Positions 43,877-54,552 of a stretch of 64,000 bases of DNA are shown here, one piece after another. The DNA comes from Chrysopilus asiliformis (lineage: Eukaryota > Arthropoda > Insecta > Diptera > Rhagionidae): NCBI GenBank assembly GCA_964034945.1, contig OZ035962.1, positions 78,761,942 through 78,825,941 of the forward strand. The letters are read 5' to 3'. How positions within the stretch are numbered: position 1 is the stretch's first letter; every line of letters starts with the position of its first letter. The notes under the pieces were generated by a model. It saw only the letters and a program-made list of their open reading frames with translations. It did no database searches and was not told the origin of the DNA. The position numbers were made by a program, and so were the translations under genes.

Positions 43877-44145
43877 GTCGAGAAGTAAAAGAAAATATTT
43901 ATTGACCATTAGAAACATTTGTTTTATTTTTGACCTATAAGCCCTATAAAATATTATAGACACAATTGTGGTCACCCATTATTTTATTTAGCTTTTGTTC
44001 TTGCACAATTTTTTTTTAAGATGCACCGTTTTTGAGATATTCGCAAAGAACGTTTTCGTTCTAATGGTAGCCTTGCATTTTACGAAAAACGAATCTGCGC
44101 AAAATTTCAAGTCTGTAGCTCAATCCATGCATCCGCAATCCGCGC

Positions 44146-44540
44146 CACAGACGGATGGACAAACGGACAGACGGACGGACAGACGGACGGACAGACGGAC
44201 GGACAGACGGACGGACAGACGGACGGACAGACGGACGGACAGACGGACGGACAGACGGACGGACAGACGGACGGACAGACGGACGGACAGACGGACGGAC
44301 AGACGGACGGACAGACGGACGGACAGACGGACGGACAGACGGACGGACAGACGGACGGACAGACGGACGGACAGACGGACGGACAGACGGACGGACAGAC
44401 GGACGGACAGACGGACAGACGGACGGACAGACGGACGGACAGACGGACGGACAGACGGACGGACAGACAGACGGACGGACAGACGGACGGACAGACGGAC
44501 GGACAGACGGACGGACAGACGGACGGACGGACGGACATGC
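44146..44540 (+). repeat. 12-bp satellite, about 33 units
   Basis: (CAGACGGACGGA)n, nearly perfect, with single-step slips at about 44413 and 44466 and a terminal GGAC run. It lies where sister elements at 27052-27122 and 35150-35185 have a short GTCC/GTCT tract. All six frames are open (PSVR, TDRR and so on), so the 140-201-residue frames here carry no coding meaning. Confidence 0.97.
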
Positions 44541-44649
44541 AAAAATTATTATTTTTATCATTCTAAACACACTGGTGTAATTCATTTTTGTGTGTGGTAA
44601 GGCAAAGTTAATATACCCTTTGGTTTCACCATACGGGTATAAAAATCAG

Positions 44650-46540
44650 AAAAGGTATTAAACAATTATTAATAGCTCACGTATAGTTACAGAAAGACGT
44701 TAAATTTAATAAAATATGTATTTTTTAAAATTTTGCGTTTTTTTTGTAAACTTAGTAAAGTGCAAACCGGTCTTTTAAACCATACCCATCGACCAGTGAA
44801 GTTTTAGTTAACCCAAACATAATTGAAGCGCTTGCACCAAGACCGGGGTAACTGAACTTTCGGAAAAAGAAGGTATCTCCAAAATTTAAAAGATTTTCTC
44901 CCGTTCCGAATTGGTATATTGTATGATTATGATAGCCAAAAATGTGTAAAGGCATACATCATAATAGGGAATTTTTTTTTATCGAGTTTGAAAACTGGAT
45001 TTTCAAAACTTTTTTCTTCAATTTCCGAAAAATACCAAAAATGAAGTTACTTCGTTTTTGCCCCAAGCCCTTCGATTTTGACCTTTCAGACCCAAAACCA
45101 TAACCAGAAACAAAATTCAAAACAAAACAAAAGACCCAGAAATTTAATTAACCTTTGAACCAATACCGAGTCACACCCAAAAGTCATTTGCTTTGCATAT
45201 TTACTAAAAATAAGAAGAAAATATCACTATCCAAGACGTCGATTTCGAACAAAAAAATAATTAGGAATTATGTCGAATTTCACTAAATTTTTAACAATCG
45301 CTAAATCAAGTTAGTAGGTTCCAGTATTAATGTCGGAATAATCTTTAGACTTTAAAATAAAGATTAATCTTAAAACTTTTGTATAAATTAATTATACTTT
45401 ACAACAGAACAATTATATTTGATTCATGTCGTCCGTAGAAATTTATCCAGACGGACGCGCATGATTTGATGTAAAATTTAGATTCGTCTTTTTCTTATTA
45501 TTAAAATTATAATAAGAACAAAAACAAATCTAAATTAGTCTGAATTTATGAAAACATTCAATTATTGAATTGTGAAAAAATCGTGGAGTCCTTTTTTGAG
45601 TGTGGCCCTCACCACCCTACTTTCGTTAGATGAAAACACATACTCCGCGTAATGTCGCGCAATCGGCAATCATATAGGCAGAGCATTTTAAGATTTTCGT
45701 CCAGTTTTTTTTAAAAACCTTAGTGTGCATAAACATATAGCAATATCCGTTCAAATGTATATAGAAGACAAGATAGGCAAGACGGTCAGATATTATGCTA
45801 GACAATCAGATGCTTCGTTCGCTTTGTTTACGTAAAATTGATGGAAATGAATAAATTACGTGCAATACTCGATGAATATACTTTAGATCGATGCTATTTA
45901 TGCTTCTCGAATTATACTTGCATATATCGGAATATTTGTATCTTGTATATAAAATGTTGAATGTGCACTGTGCACCTCTTATGCAAACGCTAACCGTTTT
46001 TATACTGTCGGTACAAGCGTAGCAACAACAAAGTTTTATGCGAATGAGTCTATATCGGAGTGACTTCCATGCATATATCACATTAGTCCATGAATTGAAG
46101 TCACTTGTTCTTGTTTTCACGAGACAATTTGCATATATCGACGGATGTGCACGTACTTTTAAATGTGATCCAGGTCTAAAATAAAGAGCGTGAGATCAAT
46201 ACAAGTTGCTAGTTTAAAATGTCTACTTGAATATTATTGCTTATGCTTATACGATCATCCGCAGAGTCATGGTTTTGCCTCAAGTATTCTACAATGTGCT
46301 CAAGAAAATGCATAATAATGCACTACAATCATCACTATTACTTTAGACATTGAATTTTGAATATTACTCGTACGTAAGAGTATGCAGAGTGGTTAATTTT
46401 TAATTACAAAATATGAATTCCGCCTTAACAATTTTGCACAGAATATTAGAGCAAAGTGTAAAATAAAAACCCCACTATCCACTTTAACATTTTTGATAGG
46501 TTGCACCTAATTCTGCACTCGGCCTTAAAATGCAATTCGT
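44650..46540. other. No firm feature
   Basis: AT-rich sequence. A minus frame at 45806-46120 (104 codons, cysteine- and arginine-rich) lacks borders and I leave it out. A local inverted pair 'ctaaatt…aatctaaat' lies near 45476-45535. Confidence 0.35.
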
Positions 46541-46547
46541 TTAAACG

Positions 46548-46600
46548 AGCTCCAATTGGAATTTGATGTACGGAAAAGTTGTGCGAAATTTCAAAAAAAC
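46548..46600 (-). mobile_element. Family B fragment
   Basis: 'agctccaattggaatttgatg' and 'tacggaaaagttgtgcgaaa' match the recurrent family B phrase 'cgattggattttgatgtatgg'. Confidence 0.35.
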
Positions 46601-46859
46601 CCCAAAAAACCTCTTACTTTTGTACTTTTTTGGAGAAAGGAATTTCAATAGAGGCTTTTCTTTTTTCTGTTTACAAAGAGGCTTGGGAAACAAAAAACTT
46701 GTTTTCTATGGAAAATGATTTTCATTCACCTGAACAACCTCTACTCAAATTTTCTCAGAATTAACTTGTGCGCAATTTGCTCGAATTAAATGGCAATGCA
46801 ACACATGACCGGAGTATGGTTTGGGAGCCTCTTTGTCACCGTCTTCGGCGAAAGGGTAA

Positions 46860-47428
46860 AGGTTCAACCACAGTGAAGGCGACAAGCGGCAGCGACGGGC
46901 GGCATTTTTTTTTGCACTGACGTAGCGCAACGAGAGCTGCTACAATACAGCGGCAACGGCAGCGCACTTTTTCCGTCACCGCCGAGTTTGAAACAAAGTC
47001 AAACTTACCGCCGCCGCCCAAAATGTTTATGAAAACCACCACATTCGGCCACACATTATATGACGATTTTTCTTCATTGTTTTATGACAACCACCACATT
47101 CGGCGCCACATTCGGCGCCACATTCTATGCAGATTTTTGACGTTTTGATTTCGCAAGATGCCGACAACGGGGGAAAAATTAAAAGAGTTCGTAAAAGGAA
47201 ATCCAATGCTCTACGATTTGGGCCATCCTCAATATAAAAGGACAGACATAAAGGAAAATAAATGGAGTGAAGTAGCGGACGAATTAAATAAGTTTTATGT
47301 CTGTCCTTTTTTATAAGTTTTGCCGCGACAGTGCCGCTATTATTGTAGCTGGCTCGGCGGTATGTGTGGCAGCGCCATGCCGCCCGCCGTCGCCGCTGCC
47401 GCTTGCCGACTTCATTGTGGTTGAACCA
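46860..47428. mobile_element. PIF/Harbinger deletion derivative
   Basis: Termini AGGTTCAACCACAGTGAAGG and (complement of right end) TGGTTCAACCACAATGAAGT, extending about 50 bp through GC-rich 'gcaagcggcagcg…gggcggcat'. TAA flanks both sides (46857-46859, 47429-47431). A 3-bp TWA duplication plus a MADF-type companion gene are PIF/Harbinger traits. The transposase is missing. 47231-47250 and 47293-47312 form an internal inverted pair ('aaaaggacagacataaa'). 'caaccaccacattcggcgcc' is locally repeated near 47035-47125. Confidence 0.8.
47158..47316 (+). CDS. MADF-domain fragment of a Harbinger accessory protein
   Basis: A 52-codon frame, ATG to TAA. Residues 7-44 read KLKEFVKGNPMLYDLGHPQY, then KRTDIKENKWSEVADELNK: the L.E.V….P.LYD..H..Y……..W.E.A.EL pattern of the MADF (Myb/SANT-like, Adf-1 type) DNA-binding domain. 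PIF/Harbinger elements encode such a protein beside the transposase; it binds subterminal sites and imports the transposase into the nucleus. The domain is cut short after its second helix: the last seven residues come from the inverted duplication at 47293-47312. It is therefore a truncated remnant. A captured host MADF exon is the alternative, but the TIR context favours the transposon. Confidence 0.75.
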   Translation: MPTTGEKLKEFVKGNPMLYDLGHPQYKRTDIKENKWSEVADELNKFYVCPFL

Positions 47429-47687
47429 TAAGAAGACCAACCCGCACTCCCCAACAGAAATGGTTTTTCTTTTCCTCTGAGACCTTTTATTCAGGCAGGA
47501 ACTTTAGTTTAATCGGTCAATTCGTTTGCAAGTTTGAGCTTTTTAAATGGAGAATGACCGACGAACTGAGTTTTTAATTGAGTTTGACATTTTTTGATAG
47601 CAATTAAATTAAGAAAAAAGAAGAAATTTTAATCAAATAAGCTTCAGGGAAGAATGAAGTCGGTTCCGAAAATTCGTAACATTTTTA

Positions 47688-48126
47688 TGCGGCGATCACA
47701 CGACGCTGTTTTACCAGCGCTAGTGGCTGTTTGGATGTTAGCAGCCGTTTCAGCAGCACCGTGTGAACCCTAGTGCGTTGCTACTACCAGCAGCAGTGTA
47801 ATGATTTTAGCAGCGCTATTGAAGTGCTACTAGGGATCACGTGACCCTGTCGCATGGTTTCTGAGCTGCCAAAAATCTGATAAGTGGTAAAGTTTGTTTA
47901 TTGTAAGTTGTAATTTTACGTTTATTTATTTCAATTTGTGTGTCACGTTTATTACTTAAAAAATCTCCCAGATTCAAATGTCAAACCACTGTTTTGCTAA
48001 TTGCCAGCGCTACTAAAGTAGAAATTGTGTGAACCCTCTCAGTACGCTGGCTGCTGTTGGTACTTGACAGCGCTACTAACCAACAGCAGCCAGCGGCTGG
48101 CAAAACAGCGTCGTGTGACCACGGCA
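47688..48126. mobile_element. MITE, 439 bp, TTA duplication
   Basis: TGCGGCGATCACACGACGCT at the left pairs with the right end (complement TGCCGTGGTCACACGACGCT), TIR about 31 bp; TTA at 47685-47687 and 48127-48129. The interior is rich in 'cagcagc'/'agcgcta' motifs in both orientations. TTA suggests PIF/Harbinger, but no protein is present. Confidence 0.8.
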
Positions 48127-48129
48127 TTA

Positions 48130-50425
48130 AGCGCCGAGTGGGAGGAAATCTGCGATAGTGTGATGGTAGTGTCCTTACAAGAAATTGTGTGAGACGAGGA
48201 ATAGGGGAGAACCAAAAAGTCTAAGAATGGGAAGAGAGACGACTTGAATCCTACTTAACCGATTGAGCTTAAATTTCCCATCATTTTAAAGGAAGTCAAA
48301 AGCTCAGATGATTTTTTTTCCAAATCTTGTATTTTCACTGCATTACCTATTGTATGTGATATACAAGAAAAGTGAATCCGTGTGCATACTGACATGCAAA
48401 ATGAAGTTCTAAATATATTTTTCTTTTAAAGTTTACAAGTGGGCCGATTTTGCAAATAAATATATTTATCTCATCAAATCGTAAAAAACTTCAATGCGAA
48501 AAGTTCTTCTCAATTTCCTATCATTTCAAATAAATGTTTTGCGCAGTTCTCATCAGATTCATCAGAAAACCGTCAAAAAAACGGGTTAAGATTTATTTTT
48601 GGTGTGAAAATCTAAAAGAAATATAAAAATGACAAAATTAGTTCTCCTTTCAGAGACATAATCGACATATAAGCGAAATAATAATATGTCGATAAAATAT
48701 CAACTTTGGTAAACATTTCACATGTTCTCGGTATAATTTATGTTTTATTATTATGTTTATGTCGCTATACAACAATTTGGCCTTGTCGGCATATCTTTAT
48801 TTAGAAACATTTTGATTTACCAAACCATATAAACAATCTTTTGTTAATTTTTTCCTCTTTTTTCGAATTTTCATGCAAATATCCAACTAGTTGAACGATA
48901 TATCACTTTTTGATAGGTAAAACATTTTTGGCCTTATAAATCTTTTCTTTTCAGAGCAGATAATAATACTTTGATCTACTCGTAAAGCTAAAATTATTTC
49001 GATACGATTCCGTTTTAACAAAGTGTTTGTCTACATATTTCGATTTTTCGTCTTTTTTTCGGAATTTAAATTTTGTGGTAGCATCAACGAGTAGTCGATA
49101 ATTTATTTATAACTATTATTAAGACGAATTAGAAGCTTAACAGATTTTTCGTTTTTCTAAAGCTGTCATAAATATTTTCCTTCCTTCACATGCAAAATAG
49201 CGTGTTAGCATAAATATAGATACATTCATATTATAAATATATGTGACCTTCTTAAAAGATCAAAAATCTTTTCTTTAACACTTTGAAAAGCATGAATATT
49301 TTAATAATCATAGCTCATCGAACTGTTTCTTCAAAATTATACAATTTTTATGATTTACTAAATTCTAATCAACACAACATTTTAATGCTTCTGGGCATGC
49401 GATCATCATTCGAAAAACGAAACAAAAACGATCAAAAATTAACCATCAAAATTTTACAAGACTAAAAGACAAAAATCTCTTGCAAACGAAGACACATTCG
49501 AGACAGCGAGCATATTTTTGAATTGGAGAAGTTTTAATAGTCGTAAAACGAAATAATAAAATCGCCAATTATCAGATCGAAGTCATGTCGTTGTCAATTA
49601 ACTGCCGTAAATTCCAGAGTGCCTTATGCGATTTTCAATACATACACCGCAATATTCTTTGGGGACTTTTTATTAAGTGGTTCCTCAGTTTGTCTGTGGA
49701 CAGTCTTTGAAATCATCTTGGATTGGATTATTGGATACCATTCGGTTTTCATATTCCGTATCATAATATCATATGTGGATAAACGTTTCAGCTCGTCCTA
49801 ACTTAAGCGTTCCTTCCCCCCACCCCCAATAGACATCTAAAATTTTATTTGGTGCTGTAAACTATGAAATTTATTTAACTCGTAACGAATGTGAAGGACA
49901 GAAATGTTTCTGGACTACTTTGTAGTTTGATTTTTAGATTTTCGTGCATTTCACACAAGAATATTGTATAGGTGACTTTTATCGCTTTTTTATTGAAATA
50001 AAATCAGAATTATTGTGCATATGCCGATGTTTACAATCATTTTGTGTGTAGGTATAAGCAACATTTAATTTTTATTGTCTTCAGATAAAATGGGGGAAAA
50101 AATTTTAATGCGACTGTCATAAAGAGTCAAAATCTCTAATCAACATATTCTGTTAGTCCAATGATGATAATTAATTAAAAGGCAAATATACGACAGTAAA
50201 CATTGTAAAATACATGATTTTGTAATTGAATATAAAATCATTGATGTCCTGAACATAAGACTTGGAGTTTTAATAATTTGCATAAGCGTTAATTTTTATA
50301 TAGGATTTTAGATATTCGTATCTATCTAAAAATTATGTCATTAATATAAATAAATTTCAATAAAGAAATGGTCCTTTTAAATATTGTTTCGTAAAAACAA
50401 TTCATATCACATTTAAAAGTATTAT
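48130..50425. other. No supported feature
   Basis: AT-rich sequence. Short frames (49283-49465, 49619-49801) cannot be supported. No repeats were noticed. Confidence 0.4.
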
Positions 50426-50429
50426 ACTC

Positions 50430-51060
50430 TATATGAGAATCATCGAACCAATCGTTGGACACAAAAATGAACTACACCTGGGTGTTTGGGGTGACAAAAG
50501 ATTTTGATTCCTGCATGCCCGTCCGTGTGTCCGTATATCCGTGCACCCATAACTTTCTAAAGAATTGCACTAGAGACTTAGCATCTCTTACAGTTCCGTT
50601 TCTTGTAAAAAAGTTTTTGAACGGGAAAAATCGGACCATTCCTTCCTCCTTCCTCAATAACATTTTTTTGTAATTTTATCGAAAAATGTGAGTCGTATTG
50701 AAAAATTTATTAGAGTGAAATGTGTTTATGACATAATTCTACATAACTCGTCCATACATCAAAATCCTGTTGAACCATTGCTTCTCACCTCCCCTATACA
50801 AATGGCATAGTTTTTGCGTTTATCTCGAAAACGGTGCATTTCATGAAAACAAAGTGCGTATAGAGTACGATTTTACATAGCCGTTCCATACATCAAAATG
50901 GGATTCTTTCAAACCCTCCCTTCCCCCCGCCCCCTCCCCCGAGACCCCCCCCCCCCACCCTCCCCCGCCACTCCCACATAAATAGATTTTTTTAATAAGA
51001 ATTTTGTCTGGCCTTATATAGAGTATTTGTCTATTGGCCCCTAACAATTGTAGATTTTCT
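50430..51060 (+). mobile_element. DINE-like family B copy
   Basis: 5' 'atactctatatgagaatcat' and 'cgaaccaatcgttggacaca', a short GTCC tract, 'ctcgaaaacggtgcatttca', a very C-rich block (50922-50990) and the 3' signature 'attggcccctaacaattgta'. Confidence 0.65.
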
Positions 51061-51067
51061 CACATTT

Positions 51068-51400
51068 GGGTGTTAGCGCTGTGTATCAGAAATAAAAGCG
51101 AGATGAATATTTATTTTATTTTATTTTTCATACTTTTTTATCTCACTTTTATTTCTGATACACACACACAGTTATTATTTTTTTCTTTTTAGTGCATTTA
51201 TTAAAATAAAAGCTTTTTTCAAATTTTTATTTTCTTTGAATTTTTTTTATTCATTTTTTGTAGTAATTTCGTATTTGATTAGTATAACTAAAAATCCAAA
51301 ATGAAAAGGATAATCACATTATCTTAAGAGAACCTCCCGTTATCCTTACAGATTTCTTAATATCAGAATCGGATTCAGCGACCCCAAAACCCCCAGGTGA
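51068..51400 (+). mobile_element. Repeat family D fragment
   Basis: A palindrome with 'gctgtgtatcagaaataaaa' arms (51072-51170), 'tttttctttttagtgcattt', 'ataaaagctttttt', then one 'gttatccttacag…gattcagcgaccccaaaa' module. Homologous to 2290-3092. Confidence 0.6.
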
Positions 51401-51839
51401 GATGGAATCCTGTCGACTGTGGTGGTCCCCTCGACTGTGGTCAAAGAAGCTACTCACGGATTAGAAAACCGTGTTTTAAAAAACCCCTTAGTGCAGCGTT
51501 TCTCAACCTTTCAGTATTCGCGGCCCAATTTTCAATCAAAATTGTCATCGCGCCCCCCCTGCATACAATAAAATGTATACAATAATAACGTAATTTGAGT
51601 ATTTTGGCGCTAAACCTACACTACTACCCTAATTTTAAACACAAATTACCAAGAAAACAGTAATTTATTGACATTTGGCAACACCGATCCTCAGCGTTGA
51701 AAAAAAAGGATCCGTTGCCTTTTTATTGCTCTTGCGTAATTTTTGCGGATTCGCGAGAAGTTGTTTTAACCCTGAAATCACAATGAAGGCGAAACTGGCG
51801 CAGAAACTGTCACTTAAAAGATTGGTTCCCACAAATTGT

Positions 51840-52200
51840 TTGAAGTGAGCACAGTGAACGTATAGAACGCAGCTACAACGTAACCGCAACGCAAAAGTTT
51901 GCAAACTTCTAACTTTGCCGCAGAATCCTGTCAACGTTCATAAAGTGAGGTTGGAAAAATGTCGTTCAAGGAAAAATTGATAGCCTTAGTGCAAATAACA
52001 AAGATAAAGACCAACAAATCAAATTTACGCTTCAAAATTATCCATTTTTGTAATTTTTCCAAGTTTATACCACTTTATATTATGTCACTTGTACTACTTC
52101 ACGAGCTGCCATTGTGCTCTGCCGCTAGAATTTTGCACTGCGTGACAGTTCAGAACGTTGTAGTTGCATTGGTTTCGCGTTCATTGTGCTCCAAGCGTAA
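51840..52200. repeat. Imperfect inverted repeat inside the hAT element
   Basis: 'gagcacagtgaacgtataga' with 'cagctacaacgt' (51847-51880) pairs with 'acgttgtagttgcattggtt' and 'cgttcattgtgctcc' (52155-52192). It may be a separate small element. Confidence 0.4.
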
Positions 52201-52472
52201 GTTAATAAGTTAATTATTAAATACTAGGGGCTCCGCCCCGAACCGCTCCGCGGTTCATCCCCGCCCCACGCATCGGCGTTCGGCCTCCGCGTCCACTTCT
52301 TCCTCGGCCTACAGCCTCGATTGCTACTCGGCCTTCGGCCTCGAATCTGGCCAGTGGTATAATATGTCAATATCTTTCCAAAATTTTCGTTACAGTTGCA
52401 ATTTTGACGATAAATAAAATTATTTTTGTTTTCATTATTTAAACATTTTTTTTAAATATAATTTTAAATGTA

Positions 52473-52850
52473 CAGTAGAACGCGCTTAAATGCAACACGC
52501 GTAAATGCAAAACTCGTGTCATTGCACGCAAAATTTGTGCATGGAAGATTTTTAAGTATTTTTCATATAAATATACACGGATAAATGAAACACGCTTAAT
52601 TGCAATACTTGCAAAAGTATAAATTATATGAAATTTTACACGCTTAAATGCACATGTGCAAAAATGAAATGAGATTACCCAAAAAAGTTATTATTGTTAT
52701 TTTAATTTGATAAAATGAATTCTTAATTAGATTCTTTGTTTTTGTGTAGCCTCGTTGAATATAAATGTTTATTACAGGAATATTAAAGTTGCATGTTTAT
52801 CTTTTACTCGCATAATTCCACATTAATGTGCATTTATCCGTGCTTCCGTG
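52473..52850 (+). mobile_element. pogo/Tigger-like terminus
   Basis: TA + CAGTAGAACGCGCTTAAATG, followed by several 'cgcttaaatgca'-type repeats, resembles pogo-class ends (CAGTAnAACC…TTAA). The right end is unclear: 'tgcatttatccgtgc' at 52829 may be its relic. Confidence 0.4.
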
Positions 52851-53021
52851 CTACCGCCCGTCTAATATCTTTATCAATACTTAGATATTAATAGATCAAA
52901 AAAATTTTTATGATACCCCAGAAGGAAATGAAGCTTTTAAAAAGGGCTAAACTGGATGTCGGATGACATATTGATGGTAACCGACAAAAACAACGCATTG
53001 ACAACATAAACTCTAAAACGA

Positions 53022-53145
53022 AACGAAAACATTTTTTACGAATATCTCAAAAACGGTGCACCTTATCAAAGAAGTTCAAGAACAAAAGTTATTTGAGATA
53101 TGATTCTAGATAAAACTCCCATACATCAAAATCCGATTGGAGTAC
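53022..53145 (+). mobile_element. Family A fragment
   Basis: 'atctcaaaaacggtgcacct', 'agaacaaaagttatttgaga' and 'catacatcaaaatccgattgg' match the 3' third of family A. Confidence 0.65.
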
Positions 53146-53436
53146 ATTTTCGTTAATTTCTCGACCCCAGCGCCACCTATCGGGTTTAAATTTTATCAAC
53201 ATTTCAATCTTTATTTAAGTGTTATATGTTGTGAATTTGCACAAAATCGGTCCATAAATACGAATTTTCGAAATTCGAACTCGACCCCAGCGCCACCTAC
53301 CGGGGTCTTTTGCAAACAAAAACCGATCGGAGCACCACATGAATATATGGTGTGAATATGAGGTGGATAGCTTCAGTGGTTCAGCCGTGATGATCAGACG
53401 AACATACGCACCAACGATTTTATATATTAAGATTAT

Positions 53437-54160
53437 GGCCCCTATTGTGAGCTTCGTCAATCGATCGTTGAAATGTCAAATCGAAAAATCGGTATTGTGA
53501 TCATCGATTTTATCGTTCGTGAACGATAAAATCGTTCAGTTGGGAACGATGACATTTGTTTGATCGTTCGGTGAAGTTGATGTCAAGTTAGCGATCGGTG
53601 AAGTATTGCAATTACTTTTTTTTATCAAAATTAGAGGCTAATAATAAAATGGAAGTATTTGTACACATTAGGAAATTATTAATGAGGAATATCTTGATCA
53701 AAACCTCGATCAAAAATCCAATATCAAAATTGGTTGAAAAAATGAAGATAAATAAGAACAAAGTGGTATAAAAATAATTTAAATTAAATAAACTTAAAAA
53801 CTGTTTTATTCACATAGATTTGAAATATTAGTCAATTCAAAGAACTCAACATTCGGTGTTTAATATTTTCGCCTTGACGTTGGTTTGTAAAACCGTCTTC
53901 TGGTGTAATTTCGCTCATATCGCCATTGTCATCCACCTCCTCTATGTTTTAAGGGAGCTGAATATTGTATTTTCTGCGTTGAAGTCATTTTTAAACATTA
54001 AAATCACTTCAACAATCTGAATCCCCAAAGGTCAAACACTAAAAAAATTCACAATAGCGATTGCTTGAACGATGAACCTTACGCAATACCAAATTGTTTT
54101 TCGATCGTTCCGGCCAACGATGGTCGATCGAATAGATATCGATAACCGCAATAGGCCCCT
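53437..54160 (-). mobile_element. Harbinger-like element with 'GGCCCCTATTG' ends
   Basis: The left 'ggcccctattgtgagcttcg' and right (complement) 'ggggcctattgcggttatcg' are related. Subterminal 'aacgat'/'atcgtt' motifs occur at both ends, including the palindrome 'ttatcgttcgtgaacgataa' (53510-53529). A minus-strand stretch near 53845-53945 reads EVDDNGDMSEITPEDGFTNQ then RQGENIKHRMLSSLN and stop, similar in style to the C-terminal tail of HARBI1-type transposases. The exact duplication is not resolved. Confidence 0.45.
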
Positions 54161-54244
54161 ATGTCGAAATGTATTTTGTTTTGTATGTGGGTATGTACTT
54201 TCCTTTCAGTCAATTAATAAACTTTTTTAAATATTTTGTCTTGG

Positions 54245-54345
54245 ATATGCTCGCCCCCCCCCTCCCCTCCCTCCCCCCTCCCACCCACCCCTTAAATTTA
54301 CTCGCGCCCCCCCCCTTAAATTTACTCGCGCCCCCCTAGGGAGGC
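54245..54345 (+). repeat. C-rich block with a ~25-bp tandem unit
   Basis: 'ccccccttaaatttactcgc' + 'gcccc' occurs twice (about 54286-54340) after a run of C4-C9 tracts, inside the right end of the hAT element. Confidence 0.7.
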
Positions 54346-54552
54346 GCGCCCCAGAGGTTGAGAATCGCTGCCTTAGTGAAAAACAATATACCTCCACTCT
54401 CCAAAAAGTGCAAATCTATTAGAAAAATATTATTTTTTTCATTTTGACAGCATTTATGTCTCTTTTTGTCCTGTTTTAACTAAAATCTGTGAACAGTCAT
54501 TCCCTGAACGCTTGGCTACTGTGAACGTGTAAAATTTTGTGGTATTACCATT

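Larger units (their letters stand above)
42872..43960 (-). mobile_element. Penelope-like retroelement with inverted 421-bp arms
   Basis: 42872-43292 and 43540-43960 are inverted copies with exact coordinate symmetry (no gaps) and no mismatch in the parts I compared. The 247-bp centre encodes a GIY-YIG domain. Penelope-like elements carry a reverse transcriptase plus a C-terminal GIY-YIG endonuclease and are often flanked by inverted or tandem terminal repeats. Here the reverse transcriptase is absent, so this is a 5'-truncated copy. Only 27 bp of extra sequence (43961-43987) separates the right arm from the target duplication. Confidence 0.85.
42664..44645 (-). mobile_element. DINE-like family A copy split by a Penelope-like element
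   Basis: The 3' half (42664-42872, 'aattgccaatctggcaatt' hairpin first) and the 5' half (43989-44645, ending in the complement of 'tttttatacccgtatggtga') are separated by 42873-43988. TAGCTTTTGTTCT stands at both junctions (42860-42872, 43989-44001), a 13-bp target duplication. The 5' half includes a greatly expanded GTCC-type array. Confidence 0.85.
52224..53432 (-). mobile_element. Non-autonomous Helitron, family C3
   Basis: On the minus strand it starts TCTTAATATATAAAATCGTT after host A and ends with a GGGGC-GGA-GCCCC hairpin running into CTAG before T. The GC-rich 3' part has repeated 'cggccttcggcctcg' units (52268-52345). It contains a pogo-like end at 52473 and a family A piece at 53022-53145. 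Confidence 0.8.
51494..54370. mobile_element. hAT element, 2.9 kb, with nested insertions
   Basis: The left end CAGCGTTTCTCAACCTTTCA and right end (complement) CAGCGATTCTCAACCTCTGG continue into C/G-rich 'gcgcgcc' blocks, the classic hAT terminus. CCTTAGTG stands on both sides (51486-51493 and 54371-54378), a perfect 8-bp duplication. Inside are an inverted pair (near 51847 and 52195), a Helitron (52224-53432) holding pogo-like and family A pieces, and a Harbinger-like element (53437-54160). I see no hAT transposase. Confidence 0.9.

Noticed and set aside
44061..44600. Frames of 140-201 residues made of RTDR/PSVR/PSVC repeats on both strands
   Set aside because: They are the 12-bp satellite read in several frames; the period is a multiple of three, so all frames stay open.
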